A stretch of DNA of 16,663 bases from Bacillota bacterium (lineage in GTDB: Bacteria > Bacillota > UBA5301 > JASBVW01). A program made the translations under genes and the position numbers. The notes beneath the pieces are model-generated. The model made no database searches and was not told the origin of the DNA. It saw only the letters and a program-made list of their open reading frames with translations. The stretch is from contig JASBVW010000006.1 in NCBI GenBank assembly GCA_029961005.1, forward strand, positions 1-16,663. Direction: 5' to 3'. Every line of letters begins with the position of its first letter. Position 1 is the first letter of the stretch. Shown here piece after piece: positions 1 through 6,961 of this stretch.

Positions 1-480
1 CTCTCCGGAGTACGGGAGCGGGTCTACCCAGTGGGCCGGCTGGACCTGGAAAGCGAAGGGCTGCTCCTCCTGACCAACGACGGAGAACTGGCCCACCTCC
101 TCACCCATCCGCGCTATCACGTGCCTCGGGTCTATCGGGTCTGGGTAGAGGGCGTTCCCTCGGACGAGGTTTTACAGGCCTTTCACCGGGGAATCCCCCT
201 GGAGGACGGAGTTACAGCCCCCGCCCAGGCCAAGTTAGTGGACAAAACCGCCTCTTCCGCCGTTTTGGAAATCACCCTTTATGAGGGGAAGAAAAGGCAG
301 GTGCGGCGGATGTGCGCCGCCCTCGGCCATCCGGTCCGCCGCCTGGTTCGCATCGCCATCGGCCCCCTCACTCTGGGCCACCTGCCGCCGGGGCGCTGGC
401 GGTCTCTGACGCCGGAAGAGGTCTCCGCCCTTTATGCGGCAGCCAATCTTGTCAAAGGCGAAACTTTCGTGCTAGAATAA
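1..480 (+). CDS. rluB: RluB/RsuA-family 23S rRNA pseudouridine synthase, 3' part
   Basis: This is the C-terminal 159 residues of a pseudouridine synthase. The frame is open from base 1 and the start lies upstream of the window, so the N-terminal S4 RNA-binding domain expected in this family (roughly 80 residues) is not visible. The family converts a uridine of ribosomal RNA to pseudouridine. The catalytic motif GRLDLESEG begins at visible residue 12, and Asp15 is the expected nucleophile. The second family signature, KKRQVRRM followed by GHPV, sits near residues 96-109. I choose RluB over RsuA because Firmicute members in this setting are usually RluB, but the sequence alone does not settle the target base. 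The gene ends at a TAA, 55 bases before aroH. No convincing terminator lies between them, so aroH may be cotranscribed. Confidence 0.88.
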   Translation, partial: LSGVRERVYPVGRLDLESEGLLLLTNDGELAHLLTHPRYHVPRVYRVWVEGVPSDEVLQAFHRGIPLEDGVTAPAQAKLVDKTASSAVLEITLYEGKKRQVRRMCAALGHPVRRLVRIAIGPLTLGHLPPGRWRSLTPEEVSALYAAANLVKGETFVLE

Positions 481-535
481 GGTAACGCTGGCCGGCTTTT
501 TTTACACTCCTGGTTTGAGGCAGGGAAAGAGAGCT

Positions 536-898
536 ATGGTCGCTTGTCGCGGTATTAGAGGGGCCATCACAGTAGACGAGGATACCCCCGAGCAGATCAT
601 CGCCGCTACCCAGGAACTGTTGAAAGCCGTACTGGAAGCCAACCAATTGCCGGTAGAGCAGCTGGCCGCACTCATCTTCACTTCCACACCCGACCTGGTG
701 AGCGAGTACCCCGCCGTGGCGGCGCGCCAGTTGGGTTGGACGGAGGTCCCTCTCCTCTGCGTCCAGGAGCTGCCCAAGCAGGGCAGCCTCCCGCGCTGTA
801 TTCGGGTGCTCTGCTTGGCCAATACGGACCGCAGCCCCAGCGAGATCAAGCACGTCTACCTCCGCGGGGCGCGCAGCTTGCGCCCGGATCTGGGGTAG
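536..898 (+). CDS. aroH: Chorismate mutase, AroH class (monofunctional)
   Basis: This 120-residue protein should convert chorismate to prephenate, the branch point to phenylalanine and tyrosine. It matches the AroH fold of Bacillus subtilis chorismate mutase, not the helical AroQ type. With the ATG at 536 as start, the active-site residues fall at or within one position of the B. subtilis numbering: Arg8 in RGIRGA, Arg64, Cys75, Glu78 (CVQE), Arg90 (CIRV), Tyr108 (HVYL) and Arg116. A TTG at 515 would add seven residues, but it has no good ribosome binding site and spoils this alignment. AGGGA ends about nine bases before the ATG. The protein is free-standing rather than fused to DAHP synthase or TyrA. 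It is followed after 25 bases by hisC and then by DAHP synthase and TyrA, which fits a role in aromatic amino acid synthesis. Confidence 0.93.
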   Translation: MVACRGIRGAITVDEDTPEQIIAATQELLKAVLEANQLPVEQLAALIFTSTPDLVSEYPAVAARQLGWTEVPLLCVQELPKQGSLPRCIRVLCLANTDRSPSEIKHVYLRGARSLRPDLG

Positions 899-923
899 GC
901 GGAAGTGGAGGGGGAGGAAGCAA

Positions 924-2033
924 ATGGATTGGGCAACGCTGGCGCGCCCGGAGATCTTCCGTATTCAGCCGTATTCGCCCGGCAAGCCTATTGCAGAAGT
1001 AGAGCGGGAGTTGGGCCTGCGCGACGTCATCAAACTGGCCTCCAACGAAAATCCGCTAGGGCCTTCGCCCCGCGCCGTGGCGGCGCTGGCGCAGGCCATC
1101 TCTTCTGTGCACTTCTATCCGGAGAGTCGCCCTCCTCTGCTGCGCCGCCGGTTGGCTGAGCTGAACGGAGTCTCCCCCGATCAAGTTATAGTAGGCAACG
1201 GCTCGGACGAACTGATCAAGCTCCTGGCTGAGACCTTCCTGCGGCCGGGGGACGAGGTTCTCCTGCCCGCCCCTACCTTCAGCGAGTACGAATTCGCCGC
1301 CCATCTCATGGGGGCGCGGCCGGTCTCCGTACCTTGCCGCGACTTCAAGCCGGACTGGGAGCGGATGGTACAGGCCGTCACCGAGCGGACGAGGATGATC
1401 TTTCTCCCCAGCCCCAATAACCCTACAGGAAGGGCGCTGCGCGAGGAAGAGTTGATCAGTCTGCTCAGCGGAGTGCCTCCGGCGGTGCTGGTAGTGGTAG
1501 ACGAAGCCTACCGGGAGTACGCAGAGGATCCTCTTTATCACCGGGACTCTCCCCGGCTTTTAACCCGCTTTGCCAATCTCGTGCTGCTGCGCACCTTCTC
1601 CAAGATCTACGGGCTGGCCGGCCTGCGCATCGGTTATGGCCTGGCTGACCCGGCGGTCATCGACCTGGTCTATCGGGTCTGCGAGCCGTTCAACGTCAAC
1701 GCCCTGGCCCAGGAAGCCGCCCTGGCTGCCCTGGACGACGAGGAGCACCTGGCGGCCAGCCGGGAGAATAACCGACGGGGGAAAGAGTACCTGGAGGCGG
1801 AACTGAAAGCCCTGGGCCTGAACCCCGTGCCGACGGAAGCCAACTTCTTCTTTGTAGGCCTGGGGCGGGACTGCCGGGAGGTCTTCCGGGCACTCCTCCA
1901 GCGGGGCATCATCGTCCGCACGGGCGACATTTTCGGGGAACCGGAGTACATCCGGGTGACCATCGGCACGCCGGAGCAGAATCGGCGGCTGATTCAAGCG
2001 CTGGCAGAAGTAGTGGGAGGAGGAAGAAGATGA
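924..2033 (+). CDS. hisC: Histidinol-phosphate / aromatic aminotransferase (HisC family)
   Basis: This is a 369-residue PLP-dependent aminotransferase of fold type I. Visible signatures are SNENPLGPSP (40-49), the NNPTG turn (165-169), DEAY (193-196), the PLP-binding Lys227 in TFSKIYGLAGLR, and Arg235. HisC catalyses transamination of histidinol phosphate, and HisC homologues can also make tyrosine and phenylalanine from their keto acids. Here the gene lies between chorismate mutase and DAHP synthase, with tyrA two genes on and no histidine gene in the window. The aromatic role is therefore likely its main or second job (inference). B. subtilis shows a comparable hisC-tyrA pairing. The ATG at 924 has GGGGAGG six bases upstream. 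The stop codon overlaps the aroF start in an ATGA, so translation is probably coupled. Confidence 0.92.
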   Translation: MDWATLARPEIFRIQPYSPGKPIAEVERELGLRDVIKLASNENPLGPSPRAVAALAQAISSVHFYPESRPPLLRRRLAELNGVSPDQVIVGNGSDELIKLLAETFLRPGDEVLLPAPTFSEYEFAAHLMGARPVSVPCRDFKPDWERMVQAVTERTRMIFLPSPNNPTGRALREEELISLLSGVPPAVLVVVDEAYREYAEDPLYHRDSPRLLTRFANLVLLRTFSKIYGLAGLRIGYGLADPAVIDLVYRVCEPFNVNALAQEAALAALDDEEHLAASRENNRRGKEYLEAELKALGLNPVPTEANFFFVGLGRDCREVFRALLQRGIIVRTGDIFGEPEYIRVTIGTPEQNRRLIQALAEVVGGGRR

Positions 2034-3070
2034 TCATCGTGCTGGAGCCGCAGGCCACAGAAGAGCAGATCAAAAGGGTCGCCGAGCGCGTGCGCGAGTT
2101 TGGCTTCGAGGTGCACATCTCGCGCGGCGTCGAGCGTACTATATTGGGAGTCATCGGAGACCGGGACAAAGATCAACTGGCACAGGCCGTGGAAGCCATG
2201 GCCGGGGTGGAAAAGACCGTGCCGATTTTGCATCCCTTTAAGCTGGCCAGCCTGGAGTTCCACCCTGAACGGACGGCGGTGCGCGTGGGCCCGGTGGTCA
2301 TCGGCCTGGAAAATTTGGTGGTCATGGCCGGGCCCTGTGCCGTGGAGAGCGAGGAACAGATCATCCTCACCGCCCGAGCTGTCCAGGCAGCTGGAGCCCA
2401 AATCCTGAGAGGCGGAGCCTATAAACCCCGCACCTCCCCTTACGCCTTCCAGGGGCTGCAGAAGGAAGGGTTGAAGATGCTGGCCGCCGCCCGCGCCGCC
2501 ACCGGGCTGCCGGTGGTGAGCGAGGTGATGAATCCCCGCGACGTGGAACTGGTGGGGGAGTATGTAGACATGCTCCAAATCGGAGCGCGCAACATGCAGA
2601 ACTTCTCCCTCCTCCGGGAAGTGGGCCGCTTTGGCAAACCAGTGCTGTTAAAGCGGGGCCTGGCCGCCACCATTGAAGAGTGGCTGATGGCTGCCGAGTA
2701 CATCCTTTCAGAAGGCAACTACCAGGTGGTCCTGTGCGAGCGGGGAATCCGCACCTTTGAGACTATGACGCGCAATACCCTGGACGTAGGGGCCATTGCG
2801 GTGGTCAAGGCCTTGAGCCACCTCCCGGTGGTGGCCGATCCCAGCCACGCGGCGGGCAAGTGGCGCTGGGTGGGGGCTTTAGCCAAAGCTGCGCTGGCCG
2901 CCGGAGCTGACGGGCTCCTGATCGAAGTGCACCCCGATCCGGAGCGCGCCCTTTCGGACGGACCTCAGTCGCTCAACTTTGCCAACTTTGCCAGCCTGAT
3001 GCAGAGCCTGGCTCCCTTGGCCGGAGCCCTGGGCCGACGCCTGGAGGTACCCTCGGCACAGGCAGTCTGA
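2030..3070 (+). CDS. aroF: 3-deoxy-7-phosphoheptulonate (DAHP) synthase, type I-beta with N-terminal regulatory domain
   Basis: This 346-residue enzyme condenses phosphoenolpyruvate and erythrose 4-phosphate, the entry step of the shikimate pathway. Residues 1 to about 70 form a ferredoxin-like/ACT-like domain of the kind found in Thermotoga maritima DAHP synthase, where it mediates feedback inhibition by tyrosine and phenylalanine. The catalytic barrel follows, with AGPCAVES (100-107), LRGGAYKPRTSP (126-137), KRG (208-210), CERGIRTFE (236-244) and DPSHAAG (270-276). The four metal ligands are present: Cys103, His273, Glu299 and Asp310. The ATG at 2030 has GGGAGGAGG six bases upstream. It overlaps hisC by four bases and is followed after 24 bases by tyrA. 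Feedback control by Tyr/Phe is inferred from the N-terminal domain and from the tyrosine-branch neighbours. Confidence 0.95.
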   Translation: MIIVLEPQATEEQIKRVAERVREFGFEVHISRGVERTILGVIGDRDKDQLAQAVEAMAGVEKTVPILHPFKLASLEFHPERTAVRVGPVVIGLENLVVMAGPCAVESEEQIILTARAVQAAGAQILRGGAYKPRTSPYAFQGLQKEGLKMLAAARAATGLPVVSEVMNPRDVELVGEYVDMLQIGARNMQNFSLLREVGRFGKPVLLKRGLAATIEEWLMAAEYILSEGNYQVVLCERGIRTFETMTRNTLDVGAIAVVKALSHLPVVADPSHAAGKWRWVGALAKAALAAGADGLLIEVHPDPERALSDGPQSLNFANFASLMQSLAPLAGALGRRLEVPSAQAV

Positions 3071-3094
3071 GCAGGGGAGAGGGGCGGGGCAAAA

Positions 3095-4198
3095 GTGGCA
3101 GGGAGAGGGCGGCAGGTCACCATTGTAGGAGTGGGCCTCATCGGTGGATCGATCGGCTTAGCCTTGCGTGCCGCAGGTTGGGAGAAGGTAGGCGGGCTGG
3201 AAGTGGATGCCCGCCACTTGGAAGAGGCCCTGCAATTAGGGGCCGTCTCGTTTGGCGACACCGTGCTCACCCCTGAACTGGCCGCCGCCGAGATCTTCGT
3301 CCTGGCGACTCCCGTCCCCCAGATCGTACCCGCCGCCCGCTTGGTGGCAAAACATGCCCGCCCCGGGGCGGTCATCACTGACACCGGAAGCACCAAAGAG
3401 GAGATCGTGCAGGCACTGGCCGGAACTCTGCCCGCCGACATCTGGTTCGTAGGCGGCCATCCCTTAGCGGGCAGTGAAGAAGCGGGTATCAAAGGAGCCG
3501 ACCCTTACCTCCTCGAGAACGCTTTTTACCTCCTCACCCCCCTCCCTTCTACCCCTCCCGCGGCCGTAGAGGCAGTAGTGGAGCTGGTAAAAGCCACGGG
3601 GGCCATCCCGTGCTTCCTGTCCCCCCGGGAACACGACCGCTTGGTGGCAACAGTCAGCCACCTGCCCCATTTGGTGGCCGCTGCTTTAGTGCAAACGGCG
3701 GAGCGCCTGGTGGGAGAGGGTGAGCTGCAGCGCTTCGCCGCCGGAGGGTTCCGCGATACCACCCGCATTGCCTCGGGAAGCCCCGCTCTGTGGCGGGGCA
3801 TCATCTCTTCTAACCGCGATCACGTCCTGGCGGCCTTGGACTCTTTTCTCGCGGTGCTAAACTCCTTCCGCCAAGCCATAGAAGAAGGCGACTTCTCCGC
3901 CTTAGAAGCCCACCTGGCCAGGGCCAGAGCCATCCGGGAAGCCATCCCGCGCAGGGGGAAAGGCATGCTGGCCCCTGCTTGGGAACTGGTCGTGCAGGTG
4001 GCTGACCGCCCCGGGGCCATCAGCGCAGTGACCTCCATCCTGGCCCAGGCAGGTATTAACATCCGGGACATCGAAATTCTCCGGGTCAGGGAAGGAGAAG
4101 GGGGGAGCCTGCGCTTGGCCGTAGAGAACCAGGAGATGCTAACCCAAGCCCTGGCCCTGTTGAGTGAAGCAGGCTACACTGTGCGGGCGCGCCAGTAA
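3095..4198 (+). CDS. tyrA: Prephenate dehydrogenase with C-terminal ACT domain
   Basis: This 367-residue protein should oxidatively decarboxylate prephenate to 4-hydroxyphenylpyruvate, the tyrosine branch. The N-terminal Rossmann fold shows GVGLIGGSIG (12-21), followed by TDTGSTK (95-101) and GGHPLAGSE (120-128). The catalytic His189 lies in VSHLPH, and the family motif RFAAGGFRDTTRIASG spans 213-228. From about residue 297 there is an ACT domain, including VADRPGAIS and the glycine-asparagine turn near 320, probably a tyrosine sensor. The start is a GTG at 3095 after a long purine tract (GGGGAGAGGGGCGGGG). No better in-frame start lies between the aroF stop and this codon. There is no fused chorismate mutase, consistent with the separate aroH at the head of the cluster. 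Confidence 0.95.
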   Translation: MAGRGRQVTIVGVGLIGGSIGLALRAAGWEKVGGLEVDARHLEEALQLGAVSFGDTVLTPELAAAEIFVLATPVPQIVPAARLVAKHARPGAVITDTGSTKEEIVQALAGTLPADIWFVGGHPLAGSEEAGIKGADPYLLENAFYLLTPLPSTPPAAVEAVVELVKATGAIPCFLSPREHDRLVATVSHLPHLVAAALVQTAERLVGEGELQRFAAGGFRDTTRIASGSPALWRGIISSNRDHVLAALDSFLAVLNSFRQAIEEGDFSALEAHLARARAIREAIPRRGKGMLAPAWELVVQVADRPGAISAVTSILAQAGINIRDIEILRVREGEGGSLRLAVENQEMLTQALALLSEAGYTVRARQ

Positions 4199-4230
4199 CC
4201 GGAAAAAATAACGCAGAAGGAGGCCCACGG

Positions 4231-5574
4231 TTGAAGCTACGCGTCAAGAAGGCCCGCCAAGGATTAAAAGGCATAGTCTCCGTCCCGGGAGACAAGTCCA
4301 TTTCTCACCGCGCCGTCTTGTGGGGCGCCTTGGCCGAAGGGCGGACAGAGATTGTCAACTTTTTGCCCAGCGAGGACTGCCTGTGTACAGTCAAAGCCTG
4401 CCAGGCGCTGGGGGTGCCAATTCACCTCCTTTCCCCCTCCCACCTGGTGGTGGAAGGGGTGGGTTTGGAAGGGCTGCAAGAGCCGAGCGACGTCATCGAT
4501 GCGGGCAACTCCGGGACCACCCTGCGCCTGTTGACGGGCCTTTTGGCCGGGCAGGAATTCTACGCCGTGCTGACGGGAGACGCCTCCCTCAGGCGGCGCC
4601 CCATGGACAGGGTGGTAGAGCCCCTGCGAGCCATGGGAGCATCAATCGACGGCCGTCAAGGGGGCAGCCGCGCCCCCCTGTCTATCCGCGGGCGGCGCCC
4701 GCTGCGCGGCCTCTCTTACGCCCTACCCGTAGCCAGCGCCCAAGTTAAATCGGCTCTCCTCTTGGCAGGGCTCTATGCCCGGGAGCCGGTCTCGGTGACC
4801 GAGCCGCTTCTCTCCCGGGACCACAGCGAGCGCATCTTTGCCCTCTTCGGGTGCCCGCTGGAGAGGAACGGCCTCACCGTGACCTTGAGGCCGGGTCGAG
4901 CATGGAAAGGGCGGCCGGTCTCTGTTCCCGGCGACTTCTCCTCGGCCGCTTTTCTCATAGCGGCCGCCCTTCTTGTGGAGGGTTCTGAGGTGACCATCGC
5001 CGGCGTGGGGGTAAACCCCACGCGCACAGGGCTTTTGGAAGTTATAGCCAGCATGGGAGGAAAGGTGGAGGTCAACCCAGCCGCGGAGAAAGAGGACTGG
5101 GAACCGCGAGCCGATCTGAGGATTTCTTTCAGCCCATTGCGCGGAACCCAGGTGGGCGGGCCCCTCATCCCCCGCTTAATTGACGAGATCCCCATTCTGG
5201 CTGTGCTCGCCCTGGCTGCCCGCGGCACCACCGTGGTGCGGGACGCCGCTGAATTGAGGGTCAAAGAATCCGACCGCATTGCGGTTTTGTGTCAGGAGCT
5301 GGGGCGCCTGGGAGGAAGGTTGACTCCCCTTCCGGACGGCCTGGTCATCGAAGGGGGGAGCCCGCTCAAGGGCGCAGCTACTTACAGCCACGGCGACCAT
5401 CGAATCGCCATGGCTCTGGCTGTGGCCGGACTCTTGGCTGAGGGGGAGACGACTGTGGACGGGTTCCAGTGCGTAGCCACTTCCTACCCTAATTTCGTGG
5501 CTACGCTACAGGAGCTGGCGCCGGGCTGTGCCGCCCTGGTGGAGGAGGAAGCAACCCATGGAGGGCAAGGGTAA
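4231..5574 (+). CDS. aroA: EPSP synthase (3-phosphoshikimate 1-carboxyvinyltransferase), class II motifs
   Basis: This 447-residue enzyme transfers the enolpyruvyl group of PEP to shikimate 3-phosphate. Visible signatures are PGDKSISHRA (19-28), AGNSGTTLRLL (91-101), SAQVK (169-173), RDHSE (196-200), NPTR (262-265), the catalytic Asp318 in DEIP, KESDR (345-349) and HGDHR (387-391). The set GDKS, SAQxK, RxHxE and NxTR is the signature of class II EPSP synthases, the group that includes glyphosate-tolerant enzymes. The Ala that follows GN-Ala in the CP4 enzyme is Gly95 here, so tolerance cannot be read off directly. The TTG start at 4231 has AAGGAGG seven bases upstream. The 3' end overlaps the cmk start by 17 bases. 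The aroA-cmk-(S1) order also occurs in proteobacteria. Confidence 0.96.
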   Translation: MKLRVKKARQGLKGIVSVPGDKSISHRAVLWGALAEGRTEIVNFLPSEDCLCTVKACQALGVPIHLLSPSHLVVEGVGLEGLQEPSDVIDAGNSGTTLRLLTGLLAGQEFYAVLTGDASLRRRPMDRVVEPLRAMGASIDGRQGGSRAPLSIRGRRPLRGLSYALPVASAQVKSALLLAGLYAREPVSVTEPLLSRDHSERIFALFGCPLERNGLTVTLRPGRAWKGRPVSVPGDFSSAAFLIAAALLVEGSEVTIAGVGVNPTRTGLLEVIASMGGKVEVNPAAEKEDWEPRADLRISFSPLRGTQVGGPLIPRLIDEIPILAVLALAARGTTVVRDAAELRVKESDRIAVLCQELGRLGGRLTPLPDGLVIEGGSPLKGAATYSHGDHRIAMALAVAGLLAEGETTVDGFQCVATSYPNFVATLQELAPGCAALVEEEATHGGQG

Positions 5575-6262
5575 AGGCCGCCCGCTCACGGTGGCCATCG
5601 ACGGCCCAGCCGGGGCGGGCAAGAGCACCGTAGCCCGCAGCGTAGCCCAGAAATTAGGGTACCTTTATTTGGATACAGGGGCAATGTACCGGGCCATCAC
5701 CCTTAAAGCCCTGCAGCAGAACGTACCTCTGGACGATGAAGGGGCCCTGACCAGGTTAGCCTGCGAGACTGTCCTGGAATGGCAGGCCCCGCAGGCAGGG
5801 ATCCCCGGCGGACCCAAGCTGTATATGGACGGGGTGGACGTCTCGGAAGCCATCCGCCATCCCCGGGTGACAAAGGCAGTCTCCCTGGTGGCCCGAGTGC
5901 CCGGCGTCCGCCAGCGCCTGATTCAGTTGCAACGCCGGTTTGCCGAGCAGGGAGGCGTGGTGGTGGACGGGCGCGACATTGGAACGGTGGTCCTTCCTCA
6001 CGCGGAATGTAAATTCTACCTCACCGCTTCGCTGGAGGAAAGGGCCCGGCGGCGCCAGCGCGAGCTGGCGCAACAGGGGATGCCGGCGGAGATGGAAGAG
6101 GTTAAATCCGCCTTGGCCTGGCGGGATACCATCGACAGCGGGCGGGAGATTTCCCCGCTGCGCCCCGCAGAGGATGCGGTGATCATCGACACCACCGGGC
6201 GCTCAGTGGAAGAAGTGGTAGAACAGATCTACAGCCTATGCAAGGAGAAGGAGGCGCTATGA
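5558..6262 (+). CDS. cmk: Cytidylate (CMP/dCMP) kinase
   Basis: This 234-residue enzyme phosphorylates CMP and dCMP, feeding CTP and dCTP pools. The P-loop GPAGAGKST spans 16-24. DTGAMYRA (39-46), VVDGRDIGT (135-143) and RDTIDSGREISPL (189-201) are the expected nucleotide-binding and lid motifs, and the length is normal for the family. I start at the ATG at 5558, which has GGAGGAGG about ten bases upstream. A GTG at 5528 in the same frame would add ten residues (PPWWRRKQP) unlike the family and lacks a ribosome binding site. The gene overlaps the end of aroA by 17 bases and shares an ATGA with plsC, so coupled translation of the three is likely. Confidence 0.95.
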   Translation: MEGKGKGRPLTVAIDGPAGAGKSTVARSVAQKLGYLYLDTGAMYRAITLKALQQNVPLDDEGALTRLACETVLEWQAPQAGIPGGPKLYMDGVDVSEAIRHPRVTKAVSLVARVPGVRQRLIQLQRRFAEQGGVVVDGRDIGTVVLPHAECKFYLTASLEERARRRQRELAQQGMPAEMEEVKSALAWRDTIDSGREISPLRPAEDAVIIDTTGRSVEEVVEQIYSLCKEKEAL

Positions 6263-6873
6263 TCTATCCCCTGGCTTGGTTGATCGCCCAGCCCTTCTTT
6301 GCCCTGCTCTTTCGGCTGAAGGTGCTAGGGGCCGAGAACCTTCCCCGGCGCGGGGGTGCGCTTTTGGCGGCCAATCACGTCAGCCTCCTGGACCCCGTGG
6401 TCCTGGGGGCGGCCGTCCGCCGCCGCGTGTATTTCATGGCCAAAGAGGAGCTGTTTCGGCATCCGCTCCTGGCGGCTTTGATTCGCAGTTTAGGAGCATT
6501 TCCGGTGCGGCGAGGGACCGCTGACCGAAGGGCCCTCAATCGCGCCACTCAACTGCTCGCCCAGGGAAAGGTAGTAGGTATCTTCCCCGAGGGTACGCGC
6601 AGCTTGGATGGGCAACTCCAGCCTCCTTATGCCGGTGTGGCGCTCCTCGCCTCCCGCACCGGTGTACCGGTGATCCCCGCGGCCATTCTGGGGACGCAAA
6701 ACCTTTTGACCAAAAAAGGAGGGTTCAAGGTTTTAACCCGCCTGGAGGTGCGCCTGGGCCCCCCTCTTCTCCCGCCGCCCCGCGGAAAGCGCGCAGATCG
6801 GACGTTGGAGGAATTCAGCGCCCGGGTGATGGAGGCCATTGCTCACTTAATGCAGGCGCCACAGCCTCAATGA
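6259..6873 (+). CDS. plsC: 1-acyl-sn-glycerol-3-phosphate acyltransferase
   Basis: This 204-residue membrane-associated acyltransferase should acylate lysophosphatidic acid to phosphatidic acid. The catalytic HX4D motif is NHVSLLD (39-45), with His40 and Asp45. FPEGTRS (109-115) binds the glycerol phosphate, and VPVIPAAI (136-143) is the fourth family block. The first 20 or so residues are hydrophobic and probably anchor the protein. The ATG at 6259 overlaps the cmk stop as ATGA, with a double purine tract (AAGGAGAAGGAGG) just upstream. An ATG at 6238 would add a short polar extension that covers this binding site, so it is less likely. It is the last gene before an 88-base gap and ispH-rpsA. 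PlsY and GpsA of the same pathway lie in the next operon. Confidence 0.93.
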   Translation: MIYPLAWLIAQPFFALLFRLKVLGAENLPRRGGALLAANHVSLLDPVVLGAAVRRRVYFMAKEELFRHPLLAALIRSLGAFPVRRGTADRRALNRATQLLAQGKVVGIFPEGTRSLDGQLQPPYAGVALLASRTGVPVIPAAILGTQNLLTKKGGFKVLTRLEVRLGPPLLPPPRGKRADRTLEEFSARVMEAIAHLMQAPQPQ

Positions 6874-6961
6874 TAGCAGGAATTCACCTCCTGACAGCGA
6901 AGATGGAGGGGGAAAGCAATAAATTTGAGGGTCCAAGCCATAATATGATGGGGGTGGGGGC
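6874..6961 (+). promoter_or_regulatory. Leader of ispH-rpsA with competing anti-SD pairings (putative)
   Basis: This is the only notable non-coding gap inside the first operon. TCACCTCCT at 6884-6892 matches the anti-Shine-Dalgarno core of 16S rRNA. Its CCTCC (6887-6891) can pair with GGAGG at 6905-6909, with three more pairs beyond one mismatch. Alternatively, CACCTCC (6885-6891) can pair with GGGGGTG at 6950-6956, directly before the ispH TTG start, with one wobble and two further wobbles outside. The two pairings exclude each other. I infer a possible translational control element for the S1 fusion, but no known RNA family is recognised and pairing strength was judged by eye only. Confidence 0.3.

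Noticed and set aside
481..535. T-rich stretch after rluB as a terminator
   Set aside because: The T run is preceded by GGCCGGC, which is palindromic without room for a loop; no stable hairpin is visible.
5528..5557. Upstream GTG start for cmk
   Set aside because: It would add ten residues not typical of the family and has no ribosome binding site, while the ATG at 5558 has one.
6925..6948. Seven-codon TTG reading frame in the ispH leader as a leader peptide
   Set aside because: It is very short, begins with TTG, has its GGAGG about 15 bases away and shows no codon run linked to a regulatory amino acid.
6925..6949. TTGAGG and TATGAT as an internal promoter for ispH-rpsA
   Set aside because: The spacer is only 13 bases, too short for a normal housekeeping promoter.
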